From: Marinomonas aquiplantarum
Lineage (GTDB): Bacteria; Pseudomonadota; Gammaproteobacteria; Pseudomonadales; Marinomonadaceae
NCBI RefSeq assembly: GCF_003314975.1
Contig: NZ_QNRF01000008.1
Coordinates: forward strand, 86,183 to 150,182
Length of the DNA stretch: 64,000 nucleotides
Direction of reading: 5' to 3'
This document shows, piece by piece, positions 53,398 to 62,766 of this stretch (position 1 is its first letter; the number at the start of each line of letters is the position of its first letter). The notes beneath the pieces were generated by a model. That model saw nothing but the letters and a program-made list of their open reading frames with translations, did not search any database and had not been told where the DNA came from. Made by a program: the position numbers and the translations under genes.

Positions 53398-55803
53398 TTA
53401 AAAGTCCAATCCGTACGCTAGGGTAATCGTGCGCCCACGGCCTTTAAAATAGTAACTGTCATTTGCGTAAGCAGCTTGTGAGTAGTAGGTAAAGTAGTCT
53501 TCGTTTAATAAGTTCGCGATGGCGATGTTCATTTTACCCACAGGAAGTTGGTAACCAACAGACGCATCCACTAAGGTATAGCCATCAAAATCAAGGTCTT
53601 CATCATCAAAGCTTCGACTAAAAGCATGACTGACTTGTAATTGAGAGGATAATTTCTCATTCCAGTGAGCATGCCATGAAGTAATTAAGCGATTAGGTGA
53701 AATATTGGCACCGGTTAGTTTGGTTTCAACTTTGCCGTCACCGTCAGTATCTGACTTGCCCTGAATGAAGGAGTAGCTAGCCTGCAATCTGTGGTCTTTA
53801 TTAAGTTGCAGACCTAGTGATGCTTCTGCCCCTTGGATTTCTTTCTTTTCACGTTTTACAACGTACAGACCGTCTACCTCAACGATACGGCTGCCTAAGT
53901 CTGAGTTGGATTCGTAATAACTAACTTCTAAATCATAAGGGTGACGATTTACACGAAAGCCGACTTCGTAGTTGTCAGTCAGTATTGGAGAAAGATCGAT
54001 GAGTGTGTCAACGTCTTGACCGCTGGTATCAACCCCTCTCAATATGCGTCCTACATCTGGCATTCCAAAGCCTTGAGAGTAGTTGGCGAAGAGACTGACA
54101 GCTGGGGTTAATTTAAACACCGCGCCGGCATTGTAGACAGTGTCATCAAAACTAGGTGAACCACCATCGACAGTGACGCTATTGTTGGCGGCAACTGTTT
54201 GATAGGTGTCGACATCTAACTTAGCGTGTTCGTAACGAACTCCAGCTTGCAGAACTAAGCGTTCCACCGGCGTGTATTTGAACTGAACAAAAGGGGCGTA
54301 ATTGGTGTAATCCGTTTCTGGAACATATAAGCGATTGGTTAATATCAATGATTGGCTGGTCGTATCCTGTAATAAATCCAATCCAGCGGTAACGCTCAGC
54401 TCGTCATTTAATAAGTCGTCCTTGGTTAAGCTAAATTTCGCCCCAAGCTTTTCTGATTGGTTTTGGCTCTGATCGTAAGTAATACCATTACTAGCATCCT
54501 GGAAACTACCAGAATCTGATACACCATATCGACCTTCAAAGTCCTGATGGAAAATTTGTGCTTTTAGTGCCATACCATCAAGGTCGCCGTCGGTATATGA
54601 AAGACTGGTGGTTTGCACCTTGTTGTAAGGCGCATACCCTCTAGGTGAGCCTTTTTCTGAGCTGGTGGCGACACCGTTATCTCTATCCCCATCGACACCA
54701 ACAAAGTTCATGCGTCCTTTCATTTGATACTGATTTAATTCGAATTCTAAGCGTTTGTCATCCCCTAGCCAGTAGCCCAATTTAGCAAAAGCATCATAGC
54801 TCTTGGAATCCATAATATCGCCACGCACTGTCGCTGAGCCTACATAGTTACCATCGGTATCGAGGTACATACCTTGCACTTCATTGGTCAAGCCAACCAA
54901 ATAATCAAAATCGTCTTGTGCGCCTTCGACTTGATAGCCAATTTTGTAACTAAGGGTATCGCTATCTAGTCCATCAGTCGGTGTGCTTAATTGCACGTCA
55001 ATATGTTGCTTGAGTTCACTTGAACGATTGGATTTGGTAATAAAGTTGATGATACCGCCGGTCGCGCCCAATCCATGTACGGCCGTAGCACCATGAATGA
55101 CTTCGATGCGCTCCACCATAGATAGATCGATGGTATGGGCTGAGCGACTGCCTTCTCGAATTGGATTAGATTGTGGAACACCGTCGATCATGTATAACAC
55201 CGAGCGACCACGAAATGTTTGGCTACTGTTGTTCAGCTTTTGTGTATTGGGGGAATAAGCAGGAAGAAGGTTGGTGAGTGCCTGAGAACTGTCTGTGCTA
55301 ATGGCAAGCTGTTCCTCGATCTGTTGCTGTGTAATGACAGTAACCACCTGTGGGCTGTCTTCTTTCTTTATGTTAGATCGACTGGTTTGAATAATTAATG
55401 GATCTAGATTAATGGATTTAGTTTCAGAGAGGTATTGACGACGATCGACCAGACTATAAGTACCATCTTGATTAGACTTTATCATGAGATTGGTAGTGGA
55501 CAGCACTTGTTCTATTAGATCGATTGGCGTGGTATGGCCAGATATACCGTCACTTTTAAGGTTTTTAGTGAGTGTCGGATTAAACGACAGAGCGATGTTG
55601 TGGCGTGCTGCAAACGCTGTAAGTGTTGTTCCAAGGTCGCCAGCCTCTATTTGAAGGAGCTGTTGATTACTTTGGTTCGTACTGTCTTCTGCTAATGACA
55701 ATGAACTCACACTTACTGTGAATAGCAAGGCACTACAGGTCAACACAGTTTGAATGGCTGAGTGGCGTCGCGTTTTTGATAGTCGGTTTTTATGGGCAGA
55801 CAC
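53398..55803 (-). CDS. TonB-dependent ferric siderophore receptor with STN signalling domain (FecA-like)
   Basis: An 801-residue outer-membrane receptor. Signal peptide up to LSLAED (~50), STN domain (about 55-125; AGDLGTTLTAFAARHNIALSF), TonB box/plug (ESPQVVTVITQQQIEEQL; RGRSVLYMIDGVPQSNPIREG) and a ~600-residue barrel ending ITLAYGLDF (C-terminal Phe). The STN domain identifies a transducer type that signals to the adjacent FecR/FecI. The frame opens at 55830, but AAGGAGG lies exactly before GTG 55803, which is the start. Transcribed with fecIR. Confidence 0.93.
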   Translation of the reverse strand: MSAHKNRLSKTRRHSAIQTVLTCSALLFTVSVSSLSLAEDSTNQSNQQLLQIEAGDLGTTLTAFAARHNIALSFNPTLTKNLKSDGISGHTTPIDLIEQVLSTTNLMIKSNQDGTYSLVDRRQYLSETKSINLDPLIIQTSRSNIKKEDSPQVVTVITQQQIEEQLAISTDSSQALTNLLPAYSPNTQKLNNSSQTFRGRSVLYMIDGVPQSNPIREGSRSAHTIDLSMVERIEVIHGATAVHGLGATGGIINFITKSNRSSELKQHIDVQLSTPTDGLDSDTLSYKIGYQVEGAQDDFDYLVGLTNEVQGMYLDTDGNYVGSATVRGDIMDSKSYDAFAKLGYWLGDDKRLEFELNQYQMKGRMNFVGVDGDRDNGVATSSEKGSPRGYAPYNKVQTTSLSYTDGDLDGMALKAQIFHQDFEGRYGVSDSGSFQDASNGITYDQSQNQSEKLGAKFSLTKDDLLNDELSVTAGLDLLQDTTSQSLILTNRLYVPETDYTNYAPFVQFKYTPVERLVLQAGVRYEHAKLDVDTYQTVAANNSVTVDGGSPSFDDTVYNAGAVFKLTPAVSLFANYSQGFGMPDVGRILRGVDTSGQDVDTLIDLSPILTDNYEVGFRVNRHPYDLEVSYYESNSDLGSRIVEVDGLYVVKREKKEIQGAEASLGLQLNKDHRLQASYSFIQGKSDTDGDGKVETKLTGANISPNRLITSWHAHWNEKLSSQLQVSHAFSRSFDDEDLDFDGYTLVDASVGYQLPVGKMNIAIANLLNEDYFTYYSQAAYANDSYYFKGRGRTITLAYGLDF

Positions 55804-55931
55804 AGCTACCTCCTTTTTGAAAGTTATCATGCTTATTATTTGTCTAACTAATAAGCCACTTGAAAAGGAAAAAGGTGTCAGAAAAATAAGAATAATTTTT
55901 TTGGGACTCTAATAAGATGCTAGTTCACATG

Positions 55932-56891
55932 CTATGCGGCTTCGAGTGTGATCCAATAATTTCCTAAATGATGTTTAATATCAATTGGATACGTATTCGA
56001 AAGCATATTTAGTATGATATTGACATCAGCAATAGGAAAAGCCCCAGATACTTCTATGTTTGCAATCTTTGGTGAGACTCTTAACAGCCCTTGATGATAT
56101 CGTGAGACTTCTTGGATGAACTGATGGAGTGGCATGTTATGCACGGCTAACATGTTATCTAGCCAAGAAATGGTGTCGGTAGATAAGTTCTCGTAAGATA
56201 TAATTGAATGTTCTGATAGTTCAGCTTGGTGACCCGCTAGAATGATATTTTTTTCCTTATGTTCAGCAAATTTAGGTACAGCTTCAACTCGGCCCTCCAA
56301 CACTCCGAGGCGAGTGGTGTGTCGATATTGACGAACAGTAAAATTGGCCTCTAAAGGGGATAAAAATGCTTCCTGTGTTGAGACAATGAATGGTTTAAAG
56401 TCCAGAGACTTCACGTTGACAACCTCAAGTTGAATTTCCCCTTCTCGTAACGCTAATAAACGTTCTTTGCCATCAAAAAAAGCATCGAAAGCGGTGGCTG
56501 TATTGAGGGTTACCTTAGTGCCGTCGGGCAAGGTGACCTGCTTCATTTGGCCCTTTGCCGTACGGTAATCTGCGCGCCAGTGTTGGTTTTCTACCGTTTT
56601 ATAGGCTCCCCAAGCAATAGGACCCGTGGCTAATAGCAGTGCTAGTTTGCCGATGTTTAAACGGCGTTCTTTATCATCAGGACGGTTTAACACAGCATAA
56701 GCAATGTCTTTTGGTAGTGTGTCTACTTGGTTGATGAAACGCTGAGCGCGTTGCCATGCAAAGCGATTGTTTTCGGAAGATTGCTGCCAGTGCTCTAATT
56801 GTGCCTGCTCGGCAGGTGTTAATGGTTTCACTTGCTGCTTAACAAGCCAGTCGGCGGCTTCTTGCATACTTTTTTGGGATATTTTATTCAA
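55932..56891 (-). CDS. FecR-family anti-sigma regulator
   Basis: A 319-residue inner-membrane sensor with DUF4880-type N-terminus (EAADWLVKQQVKPLTPAEQAQLEHW), a membrane segment near residue 85-100 (LALLLATGPIAWGAYKTV) and a FecR domain (DYRTAKGQMKQVTLPDGTKVTLNTAT). It passes the receptor signal to the sigma factor; its gene overlaps the sigma gene by eight bases and precedes the receptor gene by ~130 bases. Confidence 0.93.
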   Translation of the reverse strand: MNKISQKSMQEAADWLVKQQVKPLTPAEQAQLEHWQQSSENNRFAWQRAQRFINQVDTLPKDIAYAVLNRPDDKERRLNIGKLALLLATGPIAWGAYKTVENQHWRADYRTAKGQMKQVTLPDGTKVTLNTATAFDAFFDGKERLLALREGEIQLEVVNVKSLDFKPFIVSTQEAFLSPLEANFTVRQYRHTTRLGVLEGRVEAVPKFAEHKEKNIILAGHQAELSEHSIISYENLSTDTISWLDNMLAVHNMPLHQFIQEVSRYHQGLLRVSPKIANIEVSGAFPIADVNIILNMLSNTYPIDIKHHLGNYWITLEAA

Positions 56892-57411
56892 AAAAATCGT
56901 TCTCCATCAACGTAAGGCAATGAACATAAGCTTGCTTCATATATCGCTTTACTGTGGCGAGGGACAGAGCCATCTCATTGGCGATTTGTTGATATTTTTT
57001 ACCCTCTAACTGCGACATTAAAAAGACTTCTTTGACATGGCTTGGGAGGGTGTTAAGCAATGCATCTATTTCTTCTAAAGTTTGTAAAATAATAAATTGG
57101 CTTTCTGTTGAAGGGGCCAAATTTTCTGGCTGTTTTGCCAGATACTCTAGATAGGTTTGTTCTAACGACTTACGTCTATAAAAATGGCTAACAAGACCTT
57201 TTGCAATTGTCACTAAGTAGGCTTGGGGCTCATTAATTAAATCGACATTTTGTTTGGCGTAAATGCGCAAAAATGTGTCTTGGGTTAAATCAGCCGCATC
57301 AAATTGATTATCCAACCGTTGACGTATCCATGTGTATAACCAATTGTGATGGTTTATATACAGAGAATGCATGACATCATGTTGCACGTTTGGGATCGGA
57401 TTGTGCGGCAT
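56884..57411 (-). CDS. FecI-like ECF sigma factor
   Basis: A 175-residue sigma-70 ECF factor: region 2 NQFDAADLTQDTFLRIYAK, region 4 LLNTLPSHVKEVFLMSQLEGKKYQQIANEM...VKRYMKQ. Start ATG 57411 with AGGAG upstream, 42 bases inside a Fur box, so iron controls the regulatory pair. It would drive the receptor gene downstream. Confidence 0.94.
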   Translation of the reverse strand: MPHNPIPNVQHDVMHSLYINHHNWLYTWIRQRLDNQFDAADLTQDTFLRIYAKQNVDLINEPQAYLVTIAKGLVSHFYRRKSLEQTYLEYLAKQPENLAPSTESQFIILQTLEEIDALLNTLPSHVKEVFLMSQLEGKKYQQIANEMALSLATVKRYMKQAYVHCLTLMENDFFE

Positions 57412-57434
57412 GAAATGGCTCCTCTTGGAGTGTA

Positions 57435-57453
57435 AATGATAATTACTATTATT
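57435..57453 (-). promoter_or_regulatory. Fur box upstream of the sigma factor gene
   Basis: Read on the minus strand, AATAATAGTAATTATCATT matches about 13 of 19 positions of the Fur consensus. It lies about 25-40 bases before the sigma factor start, as in other fecI promoters. Confidence 0.7.
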
Positions 57454-57525
57454 AGAGTGGTTTATGATTTTGTTGTCAATATAAAGTACAGAGGTAGGAC
57501 TTGTTGATTATGTGTAAAGGAAGAA

Positions 57526-57557
57526 AACGCCTTTGTAAGGGCTGTTACTAAGGCGTT
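57526..57557 (-). terminator. Terminator after the allantoinase gene
   Basis: AACGCCTT (57526-57533) and AAGGCGTT (57550-57557) form an 8-bp stem; on the minus strand TTTTCTTCC follows. It lies ~50 bases past the allantoinase stop. Confidence 0.75.
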
Positions 57558-57605
57558 CTAATTGTTTGGTTAGGTGTTTATTTTATTTTTTCGTATGGGT
57601 TCTGA

Positions 57606-58535
57606 TTATGTTGGCGGGTGGTTATTAATCCAATGCTCAGCAATGTCTCCTCGTTTGGCTATCCAAACCTTGTCATGGGATTCAACATAATCTAGAAATT
57701 TTTTCAGGGCCATGAAGCGGCTGGGTTTGCCTAGTGTTCGGCAATGCATGCCGATGGACATCATTTTGGGTGTCGTTTGGCCTTCTTCATATAGGCAATC
57801 AAAATTGTCTTTCAAGTATTGGAAAAATTCTTCACCGTGACTGAAGCCATAAGGAGAGGAGAAACGCATGTCGTTACAGTCTAAGGTGTAAGGCACAATT
57901 AGATGTGGCTTGGTGGTGTTCGCCTCTTCATGGTGAGGCACTTTTACCCAATAAGGTAGATCGTCACCATAATTATCAGAGTCGTATTTTAGCTGAGTTT
58001 GTTCTGCCACTAAGGCTCGCGTATTCGGAGAGTCTCGTCCCGTATACCACCCCATTGGCTTCACGCCAGTAAGGTTTTCAATTAATTCCAGTGCTTCTTG
58101 CATGTGACGTCTTTCTTCGTCGATAGACATGTCTTGGTAGTGGATCCATTTTAATCCATGACAGACGATTTCATGTTGGCCTTCTACAATGGCTTTGGCA
58201 ACTTCAGGATTACGTTGCAGGGCGGTAGCAACGGCAAAGATCGTAAGAGGTAGGCCACGTCGTTCAAATTCATTGAGAATGCGCCAAACGCCTGAGCGTG
58301 AACCGTATTCGTATAAGGACTCCATGCTCATATGACGATCTTTATAGGCTTGGGCTCCAAACATTTCAGATAAGAAGGTTTCCGAATGTTCATCACCGTG
58401 TGCTACGCAGTTTTCTCCACCTTCTTCAAAGTTCAAAACAAATTGTACGGCGATACGAGCTTGATTTGGCCATTGAACATTTGGGTGTCCATTTCGGGCA
58501 TAACCGGCAAAATCTCTGTCTAAATAATGTTTCAT
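57606..58535 (-). CDS. puuE: Allantoinase PuuE (polysaccharide-deacetylase fold)
   Basis: A 309-residue cofactor-sparing allantoinase of the NodB-deacetylase fold, the usual length. RIAVQFVLNFEEGGENCVAHGD, HEIVCHGLKWIHYQDM and GWYTGRDSPNTRALV are PuuE signatures. It opens allantoin to allantoate; the plus-strand operon's allantoate amidohydrolase would be the next enzyme, even though ~9 kb of iron genes lie between. It follows the racemase gene by ~85 bases on the same strand. Confidence 0.92.
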   Translation of the reverse strand: MKHYLDRDFAGYARNGHPNVQWPNQARIAVQFVLNFEEGGENCVAHGDEHSETFLSEMFGAQAYKDRHMSMESLYEYGSRSGVWRILNEFERRGLPLTIFAVATALQRNPEVAKAIVEGQHEIVCHGLKWIHYQDMSIDEERRHMQEALELIENLTGVKPMGWYTGRDSPNTRALVAEQTQLKYDSDNYGDDLPYWVKVPHHEEANTTKPHLIVPYTLDCNDMRFSSPYGFSHGEEFFQYLKDNFDCLYEEGQTTPKMMSIGMHCRTLGKPSRFMALKKFLDYVESHDKVWIAKRGDIAEHWINNHPPT

Positions 58536-58620
58536 GGTCAGTGTTCCGTTTGTGATTAAGTCATAATTGTTAGTAAGTGCGATTTAATTTTTAGTCTGGA
58601 ATGGCTGTCTCTGATAAACA

Positions 58621-59352
58621 TCATGATGCCCAGTGAGCATAGCGTCCTATAAAGGGTTTGCTAATTCGCTTTCCATACTGGCCTGTTTTAGAGGTTTGTA
58701 AGCCGAGTTGATGCAATGACTCTGCCAGTTTCACTGCCGCGGTGACACCATCGATAATGGGAATAGGAAGTTCTTTGGACAGTTGATTCACAAGGTTGGA
58801 CATGCCTGCACACCCTAGCACAATGGCCTCAGCGCCATCTTGTTCGATGGCGGCTAAGCATTCAGTTTTTAGTAATTGGTAGGCTTGGTTGTCTATGTTT
58901 TCTAAAGCTAATACGGGGATGTCGGTGGCTCTGACGCTACAGCAATGAGTCTGGTGGCCATACTTTAAAAGTAAGTGCTCACTTGCTGGTAGTGTCCTTG
59001 ATAAAGTGGTTACGACGCCAAAGCGATATGAAATGAGGCTAGCCATTTGGAAGGCTGCTTCTGCTATGCCAATGACTGGCGCATCAGCTAACTCACGAGC
59101 TGCGTCTAATGCAGGGTCACCAAAACAGGCAATAATGTGAGCATCCACATTCTGTTGCTTCCCTTGTTCAATTAAATCAAGTAATGCGGCACTGGCAATG
59201 GCTTCATCAAAAGCGCACTCAATGCTTTTTGGACCGTGTTCGGGAGTACTTGGAATGATTTGAGTGCTGGGCAAGGCAGTAGCGCGAGCGCTTATGGCCA
59301 TTGTGTTGGTCATGTCGGCGCTGGTGTTTGGGTTGATTAACTGAATTTTCAT
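58621..59352 (-). CDS. Asp/Glu-type hydantoin (allantoin) racemase
   Basis: A 243-residue racemase with paired catalytic cysteines: C in IACFGDPALDAAREL and C in IVLGCAGMSNLV, plus the INPNTSADMT start. Such hydantoin racemases next to PuuE interconvert allantoin enantiomers (HpxA-like). Gene lies between the GntR and puuE genes, all on the minus strand. Confidence 0.87.
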   Translation of the reverse strand: MKIQLINPNTSADMTNTMAISARATALPSTQIIPSTPEHGPKSIECAFDEAIASAALLDLIEQGKQQNVDAHIIACFGDPALDAARELADAPVIGIAEAAFQMASLISYRFGVVTTLSRTLPASEHLLLKYGHQTHCCSVRATDIPVLALENIDNQAYQLLKTECLAAIEQDGAEAIVLGCAGMSNLVNQLSKELPIPIIDGVTAAVKLAESLHQLGLQTSKTGQYGKRISKPFIGRYAHWAS

Positions 59353-59376
59353 AGAAGCCTTAATGAATCAGCGTTT

Positions 59377-60042
59377 TTAATGTGTAAACAGCTGTTGAAA
59401 GTCGATGTTGTCATCTGTTGTGCTATCCAGAATCAAGGAAGACTTAATGTGTTGTAAATGATGGCGCATCCAATCTTGAGCTTGATCAGATTTTTTTTCG
59501 TCAAGCAGGTCAAGTAACTGCGTATGGTCGCCGCACTCGCAACCTACACTACCGCGTGTGCCATAAGCGGCGAGGATTAATGAAGAGCGATAGCAAAGCT
59601 GCTCTATAAAGCGAGCTAATACTTGGTTTCCAGATACGTTCGCTAACTCATAATGAAAACGCGCGGTGAGTTGAATGGATTTTGCTAACTGATTGGCGGC
59701 TTCGGCTTGCTTCTCCTCTTTTGCCATGCTTCGAAAGCGTTTCGATTGCGTTAAATCCCAATGATTAAGTAATGCTGGTATAAGTTGTGGCTCGATTAAA
59801 ATTCGACTGTCTAGCACTTCCGACGCCTCTGCTTCACTGGGACGATTTACGTGAGCCCCTTTATTTTTCTCGATAATGACAAAGTGCTCTAAGGCAAGTC
59901 TTTGTAACACTTTGCGAACGCCAGTTCTGCTGACGCCAAATGCCTCAGATAAACGATCTTCTGGTAAGCGTGCACCAGGGGGGAGTTGATGTTCGACGAT
60001 GGCCTTGAGTATTTGTTGGTATATGTGTTCGTCATTCGACAT
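59377..60042 (-). CDS. GntR-family (FCD) transcriptional regulator
   Basis: A 221-residue regulator: GntR winged helix (GARLPEDRLSEAFGVSRTGVRKVLQRLALE) and a C-terminal FCD all-helical ligand domain. It heads the racemase-allantoinase operon and is divergent from an NCS1 permease; ATTGTATACAAT-type sites lie on both promoters. The ligand is probably an allantoin-pathway compound. Confidence 0.92.
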   Translation of the reverse strand: MSNDEHIYQQILKAIVEHQLPPGARLPEDRLSEAFGVSRTGVRKVLQRLALEHFVIIEKNKGAHVNRPSEAEASEVLDSRILIEPQLIPALLNHWDLTQSKRFRSMAKEEKQAEAANQLAKSIQLTARFHYELANVSGNQVLARFIEQLCYRSSLILAAYGTRGSVGCECGDHTQLLDLLDEKKSDQAQDWMRHHLQHIKSSLILDSTTDDNIDFQQLFTH

Positions 60043-60058
60043 AAGGTGTTCCTATAAA

Positions 60059-60070
60059 CTGTATACAATA
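60059..60070. promoter_or_regulatory. GntR operator at its own promoter
   Basis: CTGTATACAATA is a TGTATACAAT-type half-perfect palindrome, 16 bases before the GntR start, matching the pair at 60265. Confidence 0.7.
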
Positions 60071-60264
60071 TTTTTTATTTGTACTTGGTTAAGCAATATA
60101 GCATGTCAGTCTATTTCGTACATCTTAATCAAAAAAGAAATCTTTCATGCACTGGTTTGGCATTAAATTCGTATTTATGTTTGTTTTTGGTGCGCATTAT
60201 ATCTCTATTACGGCTTTTTCCTAATTTATGCCTTGGTTTATTAGGTTTTATTTTTGGCACGTAA

Positions 60265-60288
60265 ATTGTATTCAATATTGTATACAAT
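60265..60288. promoter_or_regulatory. Tandem GntR operators before the NCS1 permease
   Basis: ATTGTATTCAAT is followed without gap by the perfect palindrome ATTGTATACAAT; both end 20 bases before the permease ATG. They match the FadR-type FCD consensus TTGTATACAA and share the site near the regulator's own start. Confidence 0.8.
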
Positions 60289-60307
60289 CAAAAAAAGGGA
60301 TTCGGTC

Positions 60308-61744
60308 ATGAAACAAGAGTTTGAGCAAAGTCTTAAATTGGCAAATAACGATCTCCTTCCGGAGAAAGAGCAAAAGTGGGGGTGGTACAGCATCTTCGCG
60401 TTTTGGATGTCTGATGTTCATAGTGTCGGTGGATATGTGTTCGCTGCTAGCTTGTTTGCTCTAGGGTTAAATGGCATTCAGGTCTTTATTAGTTTGCTGT
60501 TAGGGATTTCTATTGTCCTGTTGTTTGCGAATTTGATGGGTAAACCAGGTCAAAAAGCTGGTGTACCGTTTCCGGTGGTGGCGCGTATGTCGTTTGGTGT
60601 CTTTGGCGCCAACATTCCTGCCATTATTCGAGGCTTAATTGCAGTTGTTTGGTACGGTATTCAAACTTTTCTTGCGTCCAGTTCTTTCATTATCTTATTG
60701 CTTTACTTTTTTCCTGGGATGGCGTCGTTAGCGGATAAATCATTTATTGGCTTGTCTTACTTGGGCTGGATTGGTTTTTCGGCAATGTGGGTGGTACAGG
60801 GAATTGTGTTTATGTTCGGTATGGACATGATTCGTAAAGTAATCGATTGGTCGGGCCCTGCGATTTATGTCGCCATGTTTGCTTTGTGTATTTATATGGT
60901 TGATCGAGCGGGGTGGGAGAACATCAGTTTTAATCTGAGTTCAACCAGCCTTACTGGCATGGATGTTTATGTGCAGATGTTTATCGCTATTGCTTTGGTC
61001 GCTGGGTATTTTGCTGGGCCGACATTGAATTTTAGTGATTTTTCTCGTTATTGCGGTAGTTATCAGAAATTAAAGCTTGGTAATTTATTGGGGTTACCGG
61101 TGAATTTTGTGTTGTTCTCTTTGTTTAGTGTGGTCATTGTCTCAGCCTCTATTCCGGTTTTTGGTGAGATGATTACAGACCCAGTGGAAACAGTGAAGCG
61201 CCTTGATTCCGGTTTTATTACGGTGCTTGGTGCGTTGACTTTTATCTTTGCAACAGTGGGTATCAATATTGTTGCGAACTTTGTTGCCCCTGCATTTGAT
61301 TTTTCTAATGTGTCGCCGCAGAAAATAAGCTTTAAAGCGGGTGGTTTTATTGCTGCCTTTGGCTCGGTTCTGTTGACGCCTTGGAATTTGTTTAATAATC
61401 CAGAGGTTATTCACTATACCGTCGATGTACTTGGCGCAATGATTGGTCCTTTATACGGCATTATTATCGTGGACTATTACTTTATTAAAAAAGGCCATAT
61501 TGATGTAGCGTCTTTATACACTGAATCTGTTAAAGGTCTGTATTGGTACGATAATGGTGTGAATAAAAAGAGCGTTTATGCACTGATTATTGCTGGCTCT
61601 GCATCGATCTTAGCCACGTTTGTTTTCCCAGTTCTTGCCAATTACGCTCTTTTCATTGGTGGCATCATTGCTGGGTTAAGTTATCGCTATATGATGGAAT
61701 CTGAACGTGTGGCGATGCAGAGCATGACGCTCGCGAAGCCTTAG
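60308..61744 (+). CDS. NCS1-family permease, probable allantoin/purine transporter
   Basis: A 478-residue permease with about twelve membrane segments and NCS1 landmarks (WGWYSIFAFWMSDVHSVGGYVFAASLF, MGKPGQKAGVPFPVVARMSFG, GPTLNFSDFSRYC). The frame begins at 60254, but ATG 60308 with AAAGGGA upstream is the start. Placement opposite GntR and beside racemase/allantoinase suggests allantoin uptake; cytosine or uracil cannot be excluded. It shares its domain family with the urease-locus sensor kinase. Confidence 0.88.
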   Translation: MKQEFEQSLKLANNDLLPEKEQKWGWYSIFAFWMSDVHSVGGYVFAASLFALGLNGIQVFISLLLGISIVLLFANLMGKPGQKAGVPFPVVARMSFGVFGANIPAIIRGLIAVVWYGIQTFLASSSFIILLLYFFPGMASLADKSFIGLSYLGWIGFSAMWVVQGIVFMFGMDMIRKVIDWSGPAIYVAMFALCIYMVDRAGWENISFNLSSTSLTGMDVYVQMFIAIALVAGYFAGPTLNFSDFSRYCGSYQKLKLGNLLGLPVNFVLFSLFSVVIVSASIPVFGEMITDPVETVKRLDSGFITVLGALTFIFATVGINIVANFVAPAFDFSNVSPQKISFKAGGFIAAFGSVLLTPWNLFNNPEVIHYTVDVLGAMIGPLYGIIIVDYYFIKKGHIDVASLYTESVKGLYWYDNGVNKKSVYALIIAGSASILATFVFPVLANYALFIGGIIAGLSYRYMMESERVAMQSMTLAKP

Positions 61745-61761
61745 AACAGTCGAAAAACATA

Positions 61762-61781
61762 GCCCAGATTATGATCTGGGC
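61762..61781. terminator. Terminator between permease and LysR gene
   Basis: GCCCAGAT / ATCTGGGC with a TATG loop, perfect 8-bp stem, between convergent genes; the plus-strand tail is CGTACTTTGTTT. Confidence 0.75.
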
Positions 61782-62665
61782 GTACTTTGTTTAACAGGCT
61801 GCTGGTTTAGGGAGCTTAGCTCTAGGTACTGAATGAGTTGCTGGAGGTTTGATTGAGCATAAGGGTTGTACTCCAGCCCGTAATAACGTGTGTTATCTCC
61901 TTCTTGTGGAAATAGCGTTATTAAACTACCGGTTACTAATTCTTCTTGAATCAAAGCCCTTGGGCAAAGTGCAACGCCTTGGCCAGCCAGTGTGGCCATC
62001 TTTAATAGGTGGAAGTCTTCATAGATTAGCTTTTGCCCAGCAGAAAGTGTGAGGTTGAACTGAGAAAACCAAGTCTGCCAGCTGTGTTCTGAATGATCGT
62101 GTAATAAATTTGCCTCGAGTAAGGATGCTGGATTGTCTATTGGGTTAGCGTGACTCAAGTAAAGAGGGCTGCAGACGGGAATGGTTTTTCCAGTAAAAAG
62201 AGGAACAACTTTATATTGGCTCGCATGGTTCGGTAGGAAGCTGCTAATACGGAGACTATTTTCATCTAGGTATTCAGGTGCTGAAGAGTGATAGCGAATA
62301 ATTAGATCCAGCTCAGGATGCGTTTCTTTGAATGTTAGTATGAGTGGCAATAACCAAGGTTCTAACAAAGATGGCAAACAATATAAGGTCAGCCGTTGCG
62401 AATGGTTTGGCGTCTCATTTAATAGAGTGTGATCAATATGATCAAAAGGTTGGGCGAGTTGTTCAGCGAGAGCTAGGCCTCTGGGCGTTGCTTTTAACTG
62501 ACGACCATTTTTATAAAACAAAGCGTAACCGAGTTGTGATTCCAATCGTTTAATCTGATGACTCACCGCGGACTCCGTTAAACTTAAGTGGTCTGCGGTT
62601 TGTTTTAAACTGCCAAAACGTACAACCAAATGAAAGGTGTGGAGCGAAGTATAAGGAAGGCTCAT
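61769..62665 (-). CDS. LysR-family transcriptional regulator
   Basis: A 298-residue regulator, HTH FHLVVRFGSLKQTADHLSLTESAVSHQIKRLESQ, and a binding-protein-like effector domain. It is divergent (101 bases) from the DUF1989 gene, its likely target. Resembles GcvA/glycine-type LysR by its opening. Confidence 0.92.
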   Translation of the reverse strand: MSLPYTSLHTFHLVVRFGSLKQTADHLSLTESAVSHQIKRLESQLGYALFYKNGRQLKATPRGLALAEQLAQPFDHIDHTLLNETPNHSQRLTLYCLPSLLEPWLLPLILTFKETHPELDLIIRYHSSAPEYLDENSLRISSFLPNHASQYKVVPLFTGKTIPVCSPLYLSHANPIDNPASLLEANLLHDHSEHSWQTWFSQFNLTLSAGQKLIYEDFHLLKMATLAGQGVALCPRALIQEELVTGSLITLFPQEGDNTRYYGLEYNPYAQSNLQQLIQYLELSSLNQQPVKQSTPRS

Positions 62666-62766
62666 ATAGTCACTTTAATATTTGTCATGTATTTATAAAT
62701 AATATCAGTTTTTTAATGTGTTTACTTTTCCTAAGCTTGGCTTACTCATTGTATTTGGAGGTCATC

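Noticed and set aside
60079..60264. 61-codon frame between GntR and permease
   Set aside because: Lies in a divergent promoter region with the operators, no ribosome-binding site or recognisable protein.
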